A DNA stretch of 64,000 nucleotides from Bradyrhizobium canariense (GTDB lineage Bacteria > Pseudomonadota > Alphaproteobacteria > Rhizobiales > Xanthobacteraceae), in NCBI RefSeq assembly GCF_019402665.1, contig NZ_VSST01000010.1, positions 1 to 64,000 on the forward strand, given 5' to 3'. The notes beneath the pieces were generated by a model. The model was given only the letters and a program-made list of their open reading frames with translations, did not search any database and had not been told where the DNA came from. The position numbers were made by a program, and so were the translations under genes. Shown here one piece after another: positions 1 through 9,496 of the stretch; the first letter of the stretch is position 1, and every line of letters begins with the position of its first letter.

Positions 1-330
1 AAAACCGCGTGCTTTAATCGTTTCGGTAACAACTTTGATCGGATTTTCGTTGTCGGCATATGCCACATGGTCGGCGAACCAACTCTTTTCTGCGAAGATC
101 GGTGCATCGAGCGCGCGGATCACTGCGACGGGCTGTTGATCGAGCGGGATAAGTAAAGCTTGGTAGGTGGCCGCCGTGGACCGGTATCCACTGAAATAGA
201 CCATATGTTCGAACTGGTCGACGATAAGTAGGTTAATCTGCCGTTCGGCCATGATGATACGCAATGCTGCGAGGCGCGAGCAGTACTCATCGACAGGAAA
301 GGGCGGCGGGAAAGGCGGAGGTTGTGTCAT
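1..330 (-). CDS. Creatinase-like M24 family protein, N-terminal part (cut by window edge)
   Basis: The minus-strand frame opens at ATG (330-328) and stays open for 110 codons to the window edge, so the C-terminal catalytic domain is missing only because the window ends. An AGGAA ribosome site lies 7 nt before the ATG. The product starts MTQPPPFPPPFPVDEYCSRL and contains the N-terminal creatinase-domain pattern of a helix followed by LLIVDQFEHMVYFSGYRST. That domain usually precedes a pita-bread hydrolase fold that opens C-N bonds in creatine, ectoine or Xaa-Pro peptides. Two full relatives (39998 and 44849) and one relic (22150) lie in the same window. It lies 200 bp downstream of a C26 amidotransferase gene on the same strand and may be co-transcribed with it. 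The substrate cannot be told from this fragment. Confidence 0.8.
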   Translation of the reverse strand, partial: MTQPPPFPPPFPVDEYCSRLAALRIIMAERQINLLIVDQFEHMVYFSGYRSTAATYQALLIPLDQQPVAVIRALDAPIFAEKSWFADHVAYADNENPIKVVTETIKARGF

Positions 331-533
331 CGAAGTGTTCCTGCGTGGACTAGTAAATGTCGTCTAGTAATCGTGAAATCGAAGTCATCGATCGAGCCAA
401 TTGGCCCAGTCGCGAAACACTGCGTGACCCCGAGGAGAGTTGTATATCAAGCGTGGGGACTGTCTTCCTTGTCGCAGTGCTGTGGCATCAGCGATGGACC
501 ACGTGATCTCGTCGAAAGATCCTCCAGCTGCCA

Positions 534-1346
534 TTATGTCCTCGTCGCCGCATGGGCACGAACCGCATCTCCGAACGCGCGGAAAATGCAAGCGGATGGT
601 TCGTCGGATTTTGCCCAATATTCGGGGTGCCACTGAACGCCAAGGGCAAAGCCCTTGGCGTTTCGCACCGACACCGCTTCCACAGTTCCGTCCTCCGCTA
701 CGGCTACGACCTGGAGCTGTGCTGCCAGCCTTTCGATCGCCTGGCGGTGGACCGAGTTTACGTTTATTTCGCCGCCGACCAACTTATAAAGGCAGCTACC
801 GGGCTTAACGGTCAATGTCTGGCGGATGGCAAACCGCTCATCGCGACTGTCGGTCTGCGGCGCCCGATGATCGAGCATGCCCGGCTGTTCCTGAATCTCG
901 CTTGCGAGCGTCCCACCCAGCGCGACATTCATTTCCTGAAGACCACGGCAGATGGCAAGGAGCGGGACGCCTTGGTCGATCGCCTTGCCTATTAAAGGCA
1001 GCGTAGTCGAATCGCGGGCTAGGTCATAAGGACCGTTTGCTTCACTCGGGTCACCGCCATAAAGGGATGGATGGACGTTAGAGGCCGAGCCCGTAATCAT
1101 AACGCCATCGACAGTGGCGAGCAGTTGGTCGAAGTCGAGCCTATCGCCAAACGAAGGAACCAGGAGCGGAAATACACCGGCCCCTCCAATTGCGGCATCA
1201 AGATACTGTTGCGGCGCCGCGTGCCATGGATAATTATACAACTCGCAAACATCAGCCGAGACGGCAATGAACGGCCGGCTAGGCCGCAAATTCCGAAGCT
1301 GCGCAGATGCTAATGTATCCGTCCCTCCGTCTCTGCCCCGTGTCAT
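534..1346 (-). CDS. Gamma-glutamyl-gamma-aminobutyrate hydrolase-like protein (peptidase C26)
   Basis: The protein has 270 residues, a normal length for PuuD-like class I glutamine-amidotransferase hydrolases. Visible motifs are DGVMITGSASNVHPSLYGG near residue 80, the nucleophile elbow LLAICRGLQEMN with its Cys near residue 132, NVNSVHRQAI near 198 and GVQWHPE near 240, which carries the catalytic His and Glu. Family members cleave the gamma-glutamyl bond of gamma-Glu-GABA or related conjugates in the cytoplasm. The window also encodes a semialdehyde dehydrogenase, an omega-aminotransferase and glutamate dehydrogenases, which fits GABA or polyamine breakdown. The start at 1346 lacks a clear ribosome site, so a slightly different start is possible. 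The exact substrate is inferred. Confidence 0.85.
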   Translation of the reverse strand: MTRGRDGGTDTLASAQLRNLRPSRPFIAVSADVCELYNYPWHAAPQQYLDAAIGGAGVFPLLVPSFGDRLDFDQLLATVDGVMITGSASNVHPSLYGGDPSEANGPYDLARDSTTLPLIGKAIDQGVPLLAICRGLQEMNVALGGTLASEIQEQPGMLDHRAPQTDSRDERFAIRQTLTVKPGSCLYKLVGGEINVNSVHRQAIERLAAQLQVVAVAEDGTVEAVSVRNAKGFALGVQWHPEYWAKSDEPSACIFRAFGDAVRAHAATRT

Positions 1347-1951
1347 TTTTTGCTGTGCTTTCGATCCGCAGCTTCTTGTCGAGTTTACAACACGTCGCTT
1401 TTTGCACTCCCCCAGAGTCGAGTTTCTCTAATTTGCAGCTTCACAGTGCCGAAATTCGGCGCCAGATCCGAAAATGTGGAGCTTTCTTCGTGTCACCAAA
1501 CGTGGCAGTGCGCACCGAGAGCTCGGGTGCCGCACGAAGATGCACCAAGCCCCTCGCCCCGTTGACCCTAGAAGACCAGGTCGCCGTGGAGATCGCGTGC
1601 CTTCGCAGATGCTGATATTGACTTCTTTCAGGAGATTAGGGGCAGCAGATGAGGTCGCTGCTGCGGCGGCGAAACAAGGCTGTTTCGTCACAGTGCTGGA
1701 GATGGCGGAGCGCGTCATCGCACGTTGTGTGCCGTCCATGATCGGCGTACGTATAGCGAGCTGGCATCGGGCTGCCGGCGTTCTTCTCCGGCTGGGCTGT
1801 GCAGTACGCCGTGTAAAGCCAGAGGCACATTGCTTGCGCATCGTCGCTCGTGTCCGTCAGCCACGCAAGCACTACAAGCGCTTTGAGACTTAGCAGGTCG
1901 CGCAGTACCAGCCAATATCGGTGGCGTATGCAATCTGCGGGGGCGAGAAGC
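1347..1951. other. Gene-free stretch before the IS701-type element
   Basis: Short overlapping open frames exist on both strands but none has a recognisable motif, a ribosome site or coding-like composition. I see no RNA gene. It is probably intergenic DNA or fully degraded sequence. Confidence 0.5.
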
Positions 1952-3391
1952 CTAGCATTACAGTTGCCCTTTCTGAGGATTTCTGAATCCATGGGCAACC
2001 ATGATTCGAAGATCGTGGACGCAGGCAGCGTCGATTGAAGAGACGCTTGCGCTGTGGGCGGCGTCGCTTCGTGAGATCAAGCAACGGATACGTCCGTTGT
2101 TCAATCAAGATCGTGTTGCGAGGAATGCAGGCGTGTTTCTGGAAGGCCTGCTCGGAGATGAGCAACGCAAGACCGGTTGGATGCGCGCGGAGGCAGCTGG
2201 CGATCCCGGTCCTTGGCGGCAACAGGCGATCCTGGGTCGCAGGGATTGGGATGCTGATGGTCTGCGCGATATCGTCCGCGATTATGTCATCGAGCATTTG
2301 GCGGATGACGATGCGGTGCTCGTGATCGACGAGACCGGCTTTCTCAAGCAAGGCAAGGCGTCGTGCGGGGTGGCGCGGCAATACACTGGTTCCGCCGGCA
2401 AGATCACGAACTGCCAGATCGGCGTCTTCGCCGCCTACGTGTCGCGCCATGGTCATGCGTTCATCGATCGCGCGCTGTATCTTCCGAAGGAATGGACCGA
2501 CGATCCGGATCGTCTGGAAACCGCATATGTGCCTGCCGATGTCGGCTTTGCGACCAAGCCAAAGCTTGCGACGAGAATGATCGCACGCGCCATAGCCACG
2601 TCTGTCCCATTCAAGTGGGTTGCAGGCGATATTGTCTATGGGGTTGGCGATATCTAACAGCAACTACGTCGCGCAGGCAAAGGCTATGTACTCGGGGTCA
2701 GCAGCGCTCATGTATTTCATTCCTGGGGCAAGCGGCGATCAGTCTCTGGCACCGCCGCGGACATCGCCTCGACGCGGCGTTCGTCCGACTGGAACCGCCT
2801 GTCGGCAGGGGACGGAACCAAAGGACCACGGCTGCATGATTGGTGCTATCTCGAACTGGCCGATCTGGTCGGAGAATCAAACGACGAAAATCCGGGCGTT
2901 TGGACACGCGGTCTGCTGATCCGTCGTCGTATCGCCGATGGCGATCTCGCCTTCTTCACCACCTGGTGCCCAGCGGCAACATCCATCGAAACGCTGGTCG
3001 CGGTCGAAGGCCGTCGCTGGGCGATCGAGGACAGCTTTGAAACCGCGAAAAACGAGTTCGGGCTCGATCACAACGAGAGCAGATCCTGGCATGGCTGGCA
3101 TCGCCACGTGTCTATGGTGATGCTCGCCTTCGCCATGATGGCGGTGATCCGGCATCATGCCAATCCGCCGCCGCCAAAAAAAACCAAACGTCGAACCACA
3201 GCAAAATCCAAAGCATAGCCACGCCGTCGTTGATCCGATGGTCAATCCAGGAAGTCCGGCGCATCGCCGTCAGGCTCGCTCGAAAGCGGATCCAGCCCGC
3301 CCACATCATCGCATGATCACTCTGGCGCAGAGCTCACCAAGCGATCGCTCAGCGCGCGCTTTTCAAAGCAAAAAGCCAACTGTAATGCTAG
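1952..3391 (+). mobile_element. IS701-type insertion sequence with CTAG target duplication
   Basis: The ends are an inverted repeat: CATTACAGTTGCC at 1956-1968 matches GCCAACTGTAATG at 3375-3387 with one mismatch. Both ends are flanked by CTAG (1952-1955 and 3388-3391), which fits the YTAR four-base target duplication known for the IS701 family. The element proper is therefore 1956-3387, 1432 bp. It carries one transposase gene that is now interrupted by an in-frame stop. The clean ends and direct repeat suggest a simple insertion into an already gene-poor stretch. Confidence 0.8.
2001..3218 (+). pseudogene. IS701-family DDE transposase with an internal stop codon
   Basis: A single frame runs from ATG 2001 to TAG 3216-3218 (406 codons) and is broken only by TAA at 2655-2657. 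The first half has VLVIDETGFLKQGK, a DDE-type first Asp, and ends VYGVGDI just before the stop. The same frame resumes after it with LRRAGKGYVLGVSSAHVFHSW and later RRWAIEDSFETAKNEFGLD, which carries the catalytic Glu region. Relatives read a sense codon at the stop position, so this looks like a nonsense change rather than a frameshift. Without readthrough or suppression the protein would lack its last catalytic residue. Confidence 0.85.
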
Positions 3392-3991
3392 AGCTCATAA
3401 TGCGCGAAAATCAAGAATCGTAGCCTTGGAAAGGAGCCGCAATATCTCGACTCGCCTCGACAGAGGCCCGCAGGTCCTCTCCGTCTCTCTTTTCGTTAAC
3501 TGCTCCTCACCTAAGCAGCATCTTTGCGAGTTGTTTCGTAGAATCTTCCATGCTGAGCGCCAGCACGCAAGCTGATCCGATTCCCTCCGAGCGCAGTTGC
3601 AGGCGGCCAGTCGGCAGGATTGGGAAAATGCGGGAAGGCCCGGCGATCTCGACGTTGCGAGCGTCGACTCGTCTTTATTGCAAGTCGGCCCTGTTCTCGC
3701 AGGTGAAATCCATCGCAATGTTGCCGCTGAATGCAGGAATCCATCGATCGCTTAGAGAAATGCGAAGCAAATACCTTTGTCGCGCTGGTATGCTGATTGG
3801 CAAGCCTATTCAGCATATGACGCGTGGGAGTTTCAGATGGTGCTTCGGGGTACTACTCGGCACACAAGCCCCGATCTAATCTGTAGTCGCGGTCGCCTGC
3901 GGCGAGGCCTCGGGTCGCTAGCATGCGGCTTTCTCGCATTTCGACGAGTTGGGTGGCGCGTCATATCCGGATGCGAGACGAGGACCGCAAC
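3392..3991. other. Gene-free stretch after the IS701-type element
   Basis: No frame here shows a recognisable domain, and the short frames on the two strands overlap in the manner of chance ORFs. The last 100 bases lead into the dipeptidase gene and should contain its promoter, but no clear promoter boxes were identified. Confidence 0.45.
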
Positions 3992-5395
3992 ATGACCGAC
4001 TACCTGCCTGCCGTTCTTAAGGCGCTTGATGATTCCCGGGAGCCAGCTCTCAAGCGACTCTTTGAAGTGTTGCGGATTCCCAGTATCTCGACCGATCCGT
4101 CGTACAAAGACAGCTGTAGGGCCACGGCAGAGTGGTGCGTTAACACGCTTCGCGAGATTGGTTTCGACGCGGGGTTAAGAGAATCGGTCGGTCATCCGAT
4201 TGTAGTTGCTCACGACGGCCCACGTAGTGCAGCGGGCAAGCCACACGTTCTTTTCTATGGTCACTATGATGTGCAACCGCCAGATCCCCTCGATTTGTGG
4301 GTATCTTCGCCGTTCGAGCCGCGGCTAGCGGTCGAGCCGGGCAATGGCGAAGTGGTGGTGGCGCGGGGTGCAGAAGATAGCAAGGGTCAGTTCTCAACTT
4401 TCCTCGAGTCCTTTCGCGCATGGAAGCGGGTCGCCGGTGAGTTGCCGTTCCGGGTCACGGTTGTGATCGAAGGAGAGGAGGAATGCGGCGCGCACAGCCT
4501 GTCGCGTTTCCTGGCTGAGCACGGTGAGGAGATTACCTGCGATCTTGCGCTGATCTGTGACACGGTGCAGTGGGACAAAGATACGCCGGGTATCACGCTT
4601 TCGATGCGCGGCATTGTCGGTGCCGAAGTGGTGCTGACTGGCCCGAACAGAGATCTGCACTCTGGTCAGTTTGGCGGCGCAGCCCTGAACCCGATCCGAG
4701 CTCTCGTGCACATCCTAGCCGGGCTGCATGATGGCGATGGGCGAGTGACTGTGCCTGGATTCTACGACGGCATCCCGACCTTATCGACCGAAAGAAGGCG
4801 GCAGCTGGAATCGCTAGGTTTCGACGCTGCAGCCTTCCTGAGTGACATCGGTCTCAGTCGGCCGGCTGGAGAAAAGGGCTACAGCGCGCTCGAGCAGCTG
4901 TGGGTCCGCCCGACTTGTGAGTTCAATGGTGTCACCGGCGGATACCAGGGAGTCGGAGTTAAGACGGTGATTCCGTCCAAAGCATCGGCCAAGCTGACCT
5001 GCCGCCTAGTGCCTGGGCAAGATCCACAGCAGATCCTGGACTCCCTCGAGAAGTTCATCCGAGGCCGTGCCCCAAAGGATTGCTCCATCGAGTTCCGGGC
5101 CGATGACGGAGGCTACCCCGCATTTGCGTTCGACCCCGAATCTCCGCATGTCGCTGCGGCCGCTAAAGCGCTCGAGGAGGAGTGGGGCCGTCCGGCTGCC
5201 CTTATGGGAGCGGGTGGCTCCGTCCCGATCGTCGCTTCCTTCAATCAGAAGCTCGGCATGGACTGCTTGCTCATTGGCTTCGGCCTGGACGATAGCCGTA
5301 TCCATTCGCCTAATGAGAAGTACAACCTAACAAGCTTCTACAAGGGGGCTCGGAGCTGGGCCAGGATTATCGATCACCTCGCTCGGCTTTCGTAG
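3992..5395 (+). CDS. M20 family dipeptidase / metallopeptidase
   Basis: The 467-residue protein is a typical cytosolic M20 (PepV/CNDP-like) dipeptidase that hydrolyses dipeptides or N-acylated amino acids with two zinc ions. Motifs are VLFYGHYDVQPPDP near residue 85 (metal His and catalytic Asp), ARGAEDSKGQ near 120 (bridging Asp), VIEGEEECG near 155 (catalytic Glu and metal ligand), RDLHSGQFGG near 215 in the dimerisation domain and SRIHSPNEKYN near 445 (last His). The start at 3992 is preferred over the upstream in-frame ATG at 3923 because the family sequence begins there and a GAGGA box lies just upstream. The gene stands alone. No substrate can be assigned; an N-acyl-diamino acid is possible given the neighbourhood. 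Confidence 0.9.
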   Translation: MTDYLPAVLKALDDSREPALKRLFEVLRIPSISTDPSYKDSCRATAEWCVNTLREIGFDAGLRESVGHPIVVAHDGPRSAAGKPHVLFYGHYDVQPPDPLDLWVSSPFEPRLAVEPGNGEVVVARGAEDSKGQFSTFLESFRAWKRVAGELPFRVTVVIEGEEECGAHSLSRFLAEHGEEITCDLALICDTVQWDKDTPGITLSMRGIVGAEVVLTGPNRDLHSGQFGGAALNPIRALVHILAGLHDGDGRVTVPGFYDGIPTLSTERRRQLESLGFDAAAFLSDIGLSRPAGEKGYSALEQLWVRPTCEFNGVTGGYQGVGVKTVIPSKASAKLTCRLVPGQDPQQILDSLEKFIRGRAPKDCSIEFRADDGGYPAFAFDPESPHVAAAAKALEEEWGRPAALMGAGGSVPIVASFNQKLGMDCLLIGFGLDDSRIHSPNEKYNLTSFYKGARSWARIIDHLARLS

Positions 5396-5775
5396 TTATC
5401 AAGATGTATTCCGAATCTCGCAAGGCGCAATGGAAGCGCTCGTGTCATAGCGGCTCGAGCAAGAGCGGAATCATTGCATGAGAATCGTGTCGGCGCTAAC
5501 CGCCGCAATCGCTCGGAGTATGGCCTCGCTCGGACGGCCCGAGTTCCTTTTGCATGAGTCGAGCGAACTGCCAAAATCGGGCCGTGGCGATGCTGGATTG
5601 GTCATCGAGCGCGCAATGCAATCTCAGACAATGGAACATCGGGCGGAGCTTCTCTGCCGCAGCCGGAATCAAGCTTATAGAGCAAGTCAGGTTGCTGTCC
5701 CTCCTCAGGATGCCTCACCTCAGGCGCGCTATAAAACAAGTTTAGAGCATTCGTCTTCAACAAGGGACTTGCGCT
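5396..5775. other. Intergenic stretch between dipeptidase and capA-like gene
   Basis: No supported gene, RNA or repeat was found in these 380 bases. Only short chance frames are present. Confidence 0.45.
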
Positions 5776-7128
5776 ATGCGAAATGAACTGCCCAGCGGCG
5801 ACACAGCGAGTCAGACCGCAAAATCTTCTTTCGAGTCGAAGGCCAAAGAAGCCTTGGAAAAAGCCAAGCTATCCCGGGACTGGGATTTTCCTCTTGCACA
5901 GGCGGCCACCGATGCTGAAGAGATGACATTTCTCGATTGGGCATACTGGCTTTACAAAGCTGAGAGGCCGATCCTCAAAGCACAAGAGAACGTCCGTGAA
6001 GCGTTGTTCGTGCAGGACAAATCCGCCGTGCATCTGCCAGATGGGTTCAAAAAGGATGCCTCGGTCACAATCAGCGCATCGGGAGATCTAATGCCATCCG
6101 ATGGCATCGAGTCTTGCCGAGATATTGTTTTTGAGAATGTCGCAGACGTCCTCTTCGATGCGGACCTCTCGTTTGCGAACTTGGAGGCTCCTGTAACAGA
6201 ACAGGAGTTCGATGGCTGCCTCGTTGCTGGGCGAGATCCGGAAAATTGCACGCTCCTTCGCAGCTCAATTGCTCAATTCTCTGCCCTAACCGGACACAAA
6301 GGAAAGCATTTTACCGCACTCAATTTTGCCAACAACCACACTAATGACCTGGGCATAGCAGGTCTTGAGACCACACAGAGGCTTTTCACCCACCATGGAA
6401 TTATGGGTATCGGCACTCCACAGACTCCAGCGGAATACGGTCGTGCAAATGTCTTTACCAGGGCAGGCGTAAAGATCGGATTCGTATCGGCTACCTTCGG
6501 GCTCAATGGCCGCCGGCTTCCACCGGCCGAGAGCTATCGTATTCACACGGCCAAACTCGTATCAAAATACGTTGAACCTGAATTGGAGTTGCTCAAGAAG
6601 CAAATTGAGGACTGCAAAAGGCAAGACTGCGATTTCATCATCGCTTCAATTCACTGGGGGTTCGAGTTCGAGTTTTTCCCGCGTTACAAACAAGTCGTGA
6701 CAGCTCACCAGTTGGTCGAATGCGGCGTGGATTTGATCCTTGGTCATCATCCTCATGTCATTCAGCCCGTCGAATATTATCGCACAAATAGAGATCCAAA
6801 TCGCATTGCGGTTATCGCCTATTCGTTGGGCGGTTTGACGTACGACCAATGGGATGCCGCGCCTCATTTATCGTTAGGCTTGGTTTTGAAGATGAAGCTG
6901 TCGAAAGGCATCATGGATGGCAATAGCCGCACTTTCATTGATAGCATAAGAATTGTTCCGGTATTCCAGAAAGCCTTTCATCACGGCGGCGAAAGATACA
7001 TGCGTGTAGAAAAGCTGGAGGAGCATCTAAGCGAAGGTGCGGCTCATGAAGCGAATGATGATTTCACAAAACGTATTTGTAAGATAAAAAGCTATGCCGA
7101 TCTGGTCTTGAGTAATGCGAGACCTTGA
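5776..7128 (+). CDS. CapA family metallophosphatase-like protein
   Basis: The 450-residue product carries the CapA / poly-gamma-glutamate capsule synthesis fold, a calcineurin-like metallophosphatase. Visible blocks are ISASGDLMPSDG near residue 100 (first metal Asp), LSFANLEAPVT near 135, TALNFANNHTNDLG near 183 (Asn-His pair), FIIASIHWGFEFEF near 290 and DLILGHHPHVIQPVEYY near 320 (paired His). There is no signal peptide, in contrast to classical anchored CapA, and the first 95 residues are a separate, unrecognised N-terminal region. No capB or capC neighbour is present, so a capsule role is doubtful. It may process a phosphorylated or gamma-glutamyl compound. The codon use is more AT-rich than its neighbours, which suggests separate acquisition. 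Confidence 0.8.
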   Translation: MRNELPSGDTASQTAKSSFESKAKEALEKAKLSRDWDFPLAQAATDAEEMTFLDWAYWLYKAERPILKAQENVREALFVQDKSAVHLPDGFKKDASVTISASGDLMPSDGIESCRDIVFENVADVLFDADLSFANLEAPVTEQEFDGCLVAGRDPENCTLLRSSIAQFSALTGHKGKHFTALNFANNHTNDLGIAGLETTQRLFTHHGIMGIGTPQTPAEYGRANVFTRAGVKIGFVSATFGLNGRRLPPAESYRIHTAKLVSKYVEPELELLKKQIEDCKRQDCDFIIASIHWGFEFEFFPRYKQVVTAHQLVECGVDLILGHHPHVIQPVEYYRTNRDPNRIAVIAYSLGGLTYDQWDAAPHLSLGLVLKMKLSKGIMDGNSRTFIDSIRIVPVFQKAFHHGGERYMRVEKLEEHLSEGAAHEANDDFTKRICKIKSYADLVLSNARP

Positions 7129-7520
7129 TTAGCAATGGGGTCGGGTGAGGCTGGCGAGTACCTCAAAGCGAGGCAGGGCTCCATTTACGGTTCTTTTGCT
7201 CGCTGCAAGGATGGTCTGTGCTTCCTCAAGTATTCGCCGCCCCATATCAGAGCTTGCTATGTGTAACTCCACTCAACTGAACGGAGCCATGTGTTTTGGT
7301 TCGCGAACCCGGTCCACACTTATCGATCGCGATTCCGATCAGCTGAAGCGCGGCAAGGGGACGCAGGACGGCTCGGTTGCCGCCGCTGTGATCTCTTCTT
7401 GCGAGAAAGAACAACTAGTCAGGCGGGGCCTGCCCGGCGTCAATCGACCCAGACCTCAAGCGCGCGCCCTTGCAGCAAAGCACAAACTTTCCCAAACATC
7501 GATCATATGAGGAACCAGGA
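7129..7520. other. Intergenic stretch upstream of glutamate dehydrogenase gene
   Basis: No supported gene was found. The final 15 bases hold the ribosome site region (GAGGA) for the downstream gene. Confidence 0.45.
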
Positions 7521-8852
7521 ATGACGCTCAGGGCGGAGATTTCACCGATCGAATCGGCGACTGCCTGTGCTGCGCTTGCGCCAGGGCAGTTATCGTTCGT
7601 CGATTACGCTCGTGCGGATGCGTGGCTCAACTACCTCTCCCAAGTGGACCGCGCTGCGCCATTTCTTGGCTCTCTAGGTCGGTGGGTCGAAACTCTCAAA
7701 CGGCCAAAGCGGGCGGTGGTGGTCGACGTTCCGATTCAGCGGGACGACGGGACCATCGCTCATTTTGAAGGCTATAGGGTGCACCACAACACTAGCCGCG
7801 GGCCGGCTAAAGGCGGGGTGCGCTTCCATCAAGATGCGACCCTGTCTGAAGTGATGGCACTTGCTGGCTGGATGACCATAAAAAATGCCGTCGTCGGCTT
7901 GCCCTTCGGTGGCGGCAAGGGCGCTGTACGAGTTGATCCGGCGAAGCTCTCCCGCGTGGAGCTTGAGCGGCTTACGCGCCGCTACACGATCGAAATCGCA
8001 AACGTCATCGGAGTAGACAAGGATATACCGGCTCCAGATGTGAATACGAATGCTCAGGTCATGGCATGGATGATGGACGCCTATGCCTTGACCAAAGGCC
8101 AGGTGGTGAGTGGCGTCGTAACTGGTAAGCCCATCGAGCTAGGCGGGTCCGTGGGCCGCAAGGATGCCACGGGGGATGGTGTCTTTATCGCCGCTCGAGA
8201 ACTCACAGGCCGGCTAGGTCAAGATATTCGTAACCAACGTGTTGCTATCCAAGGTTTTGGAAACGTGGGTAGTGCCGCGGCCCGAAGCTTCGCTCGAGCC
8301 GGCGCTCTCGTTGTTGCGGTGCAGGACGTCGACGGCGCGCTTGTGTGCGAAGATGGTCTCGATGTCGAAGCATTGTCTAGCCACAAGTTGAGATCAGGAT
8401 CGGTGCTGGAATCTGGGCTCGGGATTGAGATTGAGCGCGAAGAATTTTGGCTGGTGGACACAGATATTCTCGTTCCTGCGGCCCTCGAGGGGCAGATCAC
8501 AGCCGCTGTCGCTCGCGCCACAAATGCAAAAATCGTTGTTGAAGGCGCTAATGGCCCGACCACGCCAGAGGCGGATTCGATCCTGGCTGATAGAGGAATC
8601 ACTGTGATCCCGGATGTGCTTGCTAATGCTGGCGGAGTGATCGTTTCATATTTCGAATGGGTGCAAGATCATTCGTCCTACTTCTGGCGAGAAGCCGAGG
8701 TACGGGACAAACTAGGCCAAATGCTCACTGACGCTTGCGACAGCGTGTGGCGTGCGCATCTTGAATACCAAGTTAGCCTTCGCGATGCTGCATACATCCT
8801 GGGATGCCGTCGCGTCCTGGAGGCGCGCGAACAGCGAGGCTTATATCTGTGA
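7521..8852 (+). CDS. Glu/Leu/Phe/Val dehydrogenase (glutamate dehydrogenase-like), copy 1
   Basis: The 443-residue enzyme interconverts glutamate (or a related amino acid) and 2-oxoglutarate plus ammonia with NAD(P). It shows SRGPAKGGVRFH near residue 90 (substrate Lys), LPFGGGKGAVRVDP near 130 (catalytic Lys), the Rossmann glycine motif VAIQGFGNVGSAAA near 240 and VVEGANGPTTPEAD plus VLANAGGVIVSYFEWVQ near 340-380. The start at 7521 is preferred over 7470 because GAGGAACCAGGA stands in front of it and the extra residues have no homology. A second, frameshifted paralogue lies at 43442. Together with the downstream aldehyde dehydrogenase and aminotransferase it could recycle the glutamate formed during amino-group transfer. 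Confidence 0.9.
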   Translation: MTLRAEISPIESATACAALAPGQLSFVDYARADAWLNYLSQVDRAAPFLGSLGRWVETLKRPKRAVVVDVPIQRDDGTIAHFEGYRVHHNTSRGPAKGGVRFHQDATLSEVMALAGWMTIKNAVVGLPFGGGKGAVRVDPAKLSRVELERLTRRYTIEIANVIGVDKDIPAPDVNTNAQVMAWMMDAYALTKGQVVSGVVTGKPIELGGSVGRKDATGDGVFIAARELTGRLGQDIRNQRVAIQGFGNVGSAAARSFARAGALVVAVQDVDGALVCEDGLDVEALSSHKLRSGSVLESGLGIEIEREEFWLVDTDILVPAALEGQITAAVARATNAKIVVEGANGPTTPEADSILADRGITVIPDVLANAGGVIVSYFEWVQDHSSYFWREAEVRDKLGQMLTDACDSVWRAHLEYQVSLRDAAYILGCRRVLEAREQRGLYL

Positions 8853-8914
8853 GCCGCGACACTCAAATTCTCGATCGCGCGGACACCGCCCGCAAAACAG
8901 GATGAAAGCTTTAG

Positions 8915-9150
8915 GCGCAATCCCCTCTTCGACAGAGACGTAGCGGTACCAGCAGGCGCCGAGCCGAATCGAAGGCGTTGCGCATCCTAAAGACCACAAG
9001 CTTGCCGGTGTTCGCGTGATCGAAATTCAAGTCGGGATCACACCCGAGTAATTCGTTCATGAGATCGCGACTGGAGAACAAAAGCGAAAGAAGACGACAC
9101 GTGGACCCCTCGCTTTGCCGATGCGTGCAGGCACGCATGAATTGCAACAG
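8915..9150 (-). pseudogene. Possible relic of a D-amino acid dehydrogenase (DadA-like) gene
   Basis: The minus-strand frame has a short coding-like segment, SSRDLMNELLGCDPDLNFDH then TGKLVVFRMRNAFDSARRL, that resembles the middle of FAD-dependent D-amino acid dehydrogenases, where a helix is followed by a DF/YDH-x-TGKLVV strand. Both the FAD-binding start and the C-terminal half are missing. It sits between two intact catabolic genes next to a transposase relic. The assignment rests on pattern memory of the family and is tentative. Confidence 0.4.
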
Positions 9151-9225
9151 CCATCTCCACTGATGAAAATCGGCGCTCGGACAGTACTGAACCAGCGAGT
9201 CGCCTCAATTTTGGTGCATCGGTGA

Positions 9226-9420
9226 TCATGTAGCGCCGATCAAAGGGGCCCGAAGCAGGTCGAGCTTGGCACGTCCGTACATCTGACGCTTGACGAGCCT
9301 GAGCTTGGTAGTCTGACCTTCGGTCTGCCCCGTTGGACCAAGATATCGTAATCGCGGCGTTGATGGACGTCTGGTCGATCGCGGAGTGCATGACGAACTG
9401 ACTGGCGAGGCCTACGCCCT
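9226..9420 (-). pseudogene. C-terminal relic of an ISL3-type transposase
   Basis: Read on the minus strand, the last 38 codons give GQTEGQTTKLRLVKRQMYGR followed by AKLDLLRAPLIGAT and a stop at 9228-9226. This is the characteristic end of ISL3-family transposases. Just upstream the other frame gives SINAAITISWSNG, which matches the residues that normally precede the GQTEG motif, so one frameshift lies near 9345. No terminal repeats were found; only the tail survives. Confidence 0.7.
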
Positions 9421-9496
9421 ACTCGACGGAACAGATGGGCATTGTATGCGAATGCGTGAGGAAAAAGTGCGGGCTTGGAATGCATGCGAGGGCAGC

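Noticed and set aside
1850..1880. Possible tts-box-like GTCAGCCACGCAAGC before the IS701 element
   Set aside because: The spacing of the two halves is too short and no type III gene follows.
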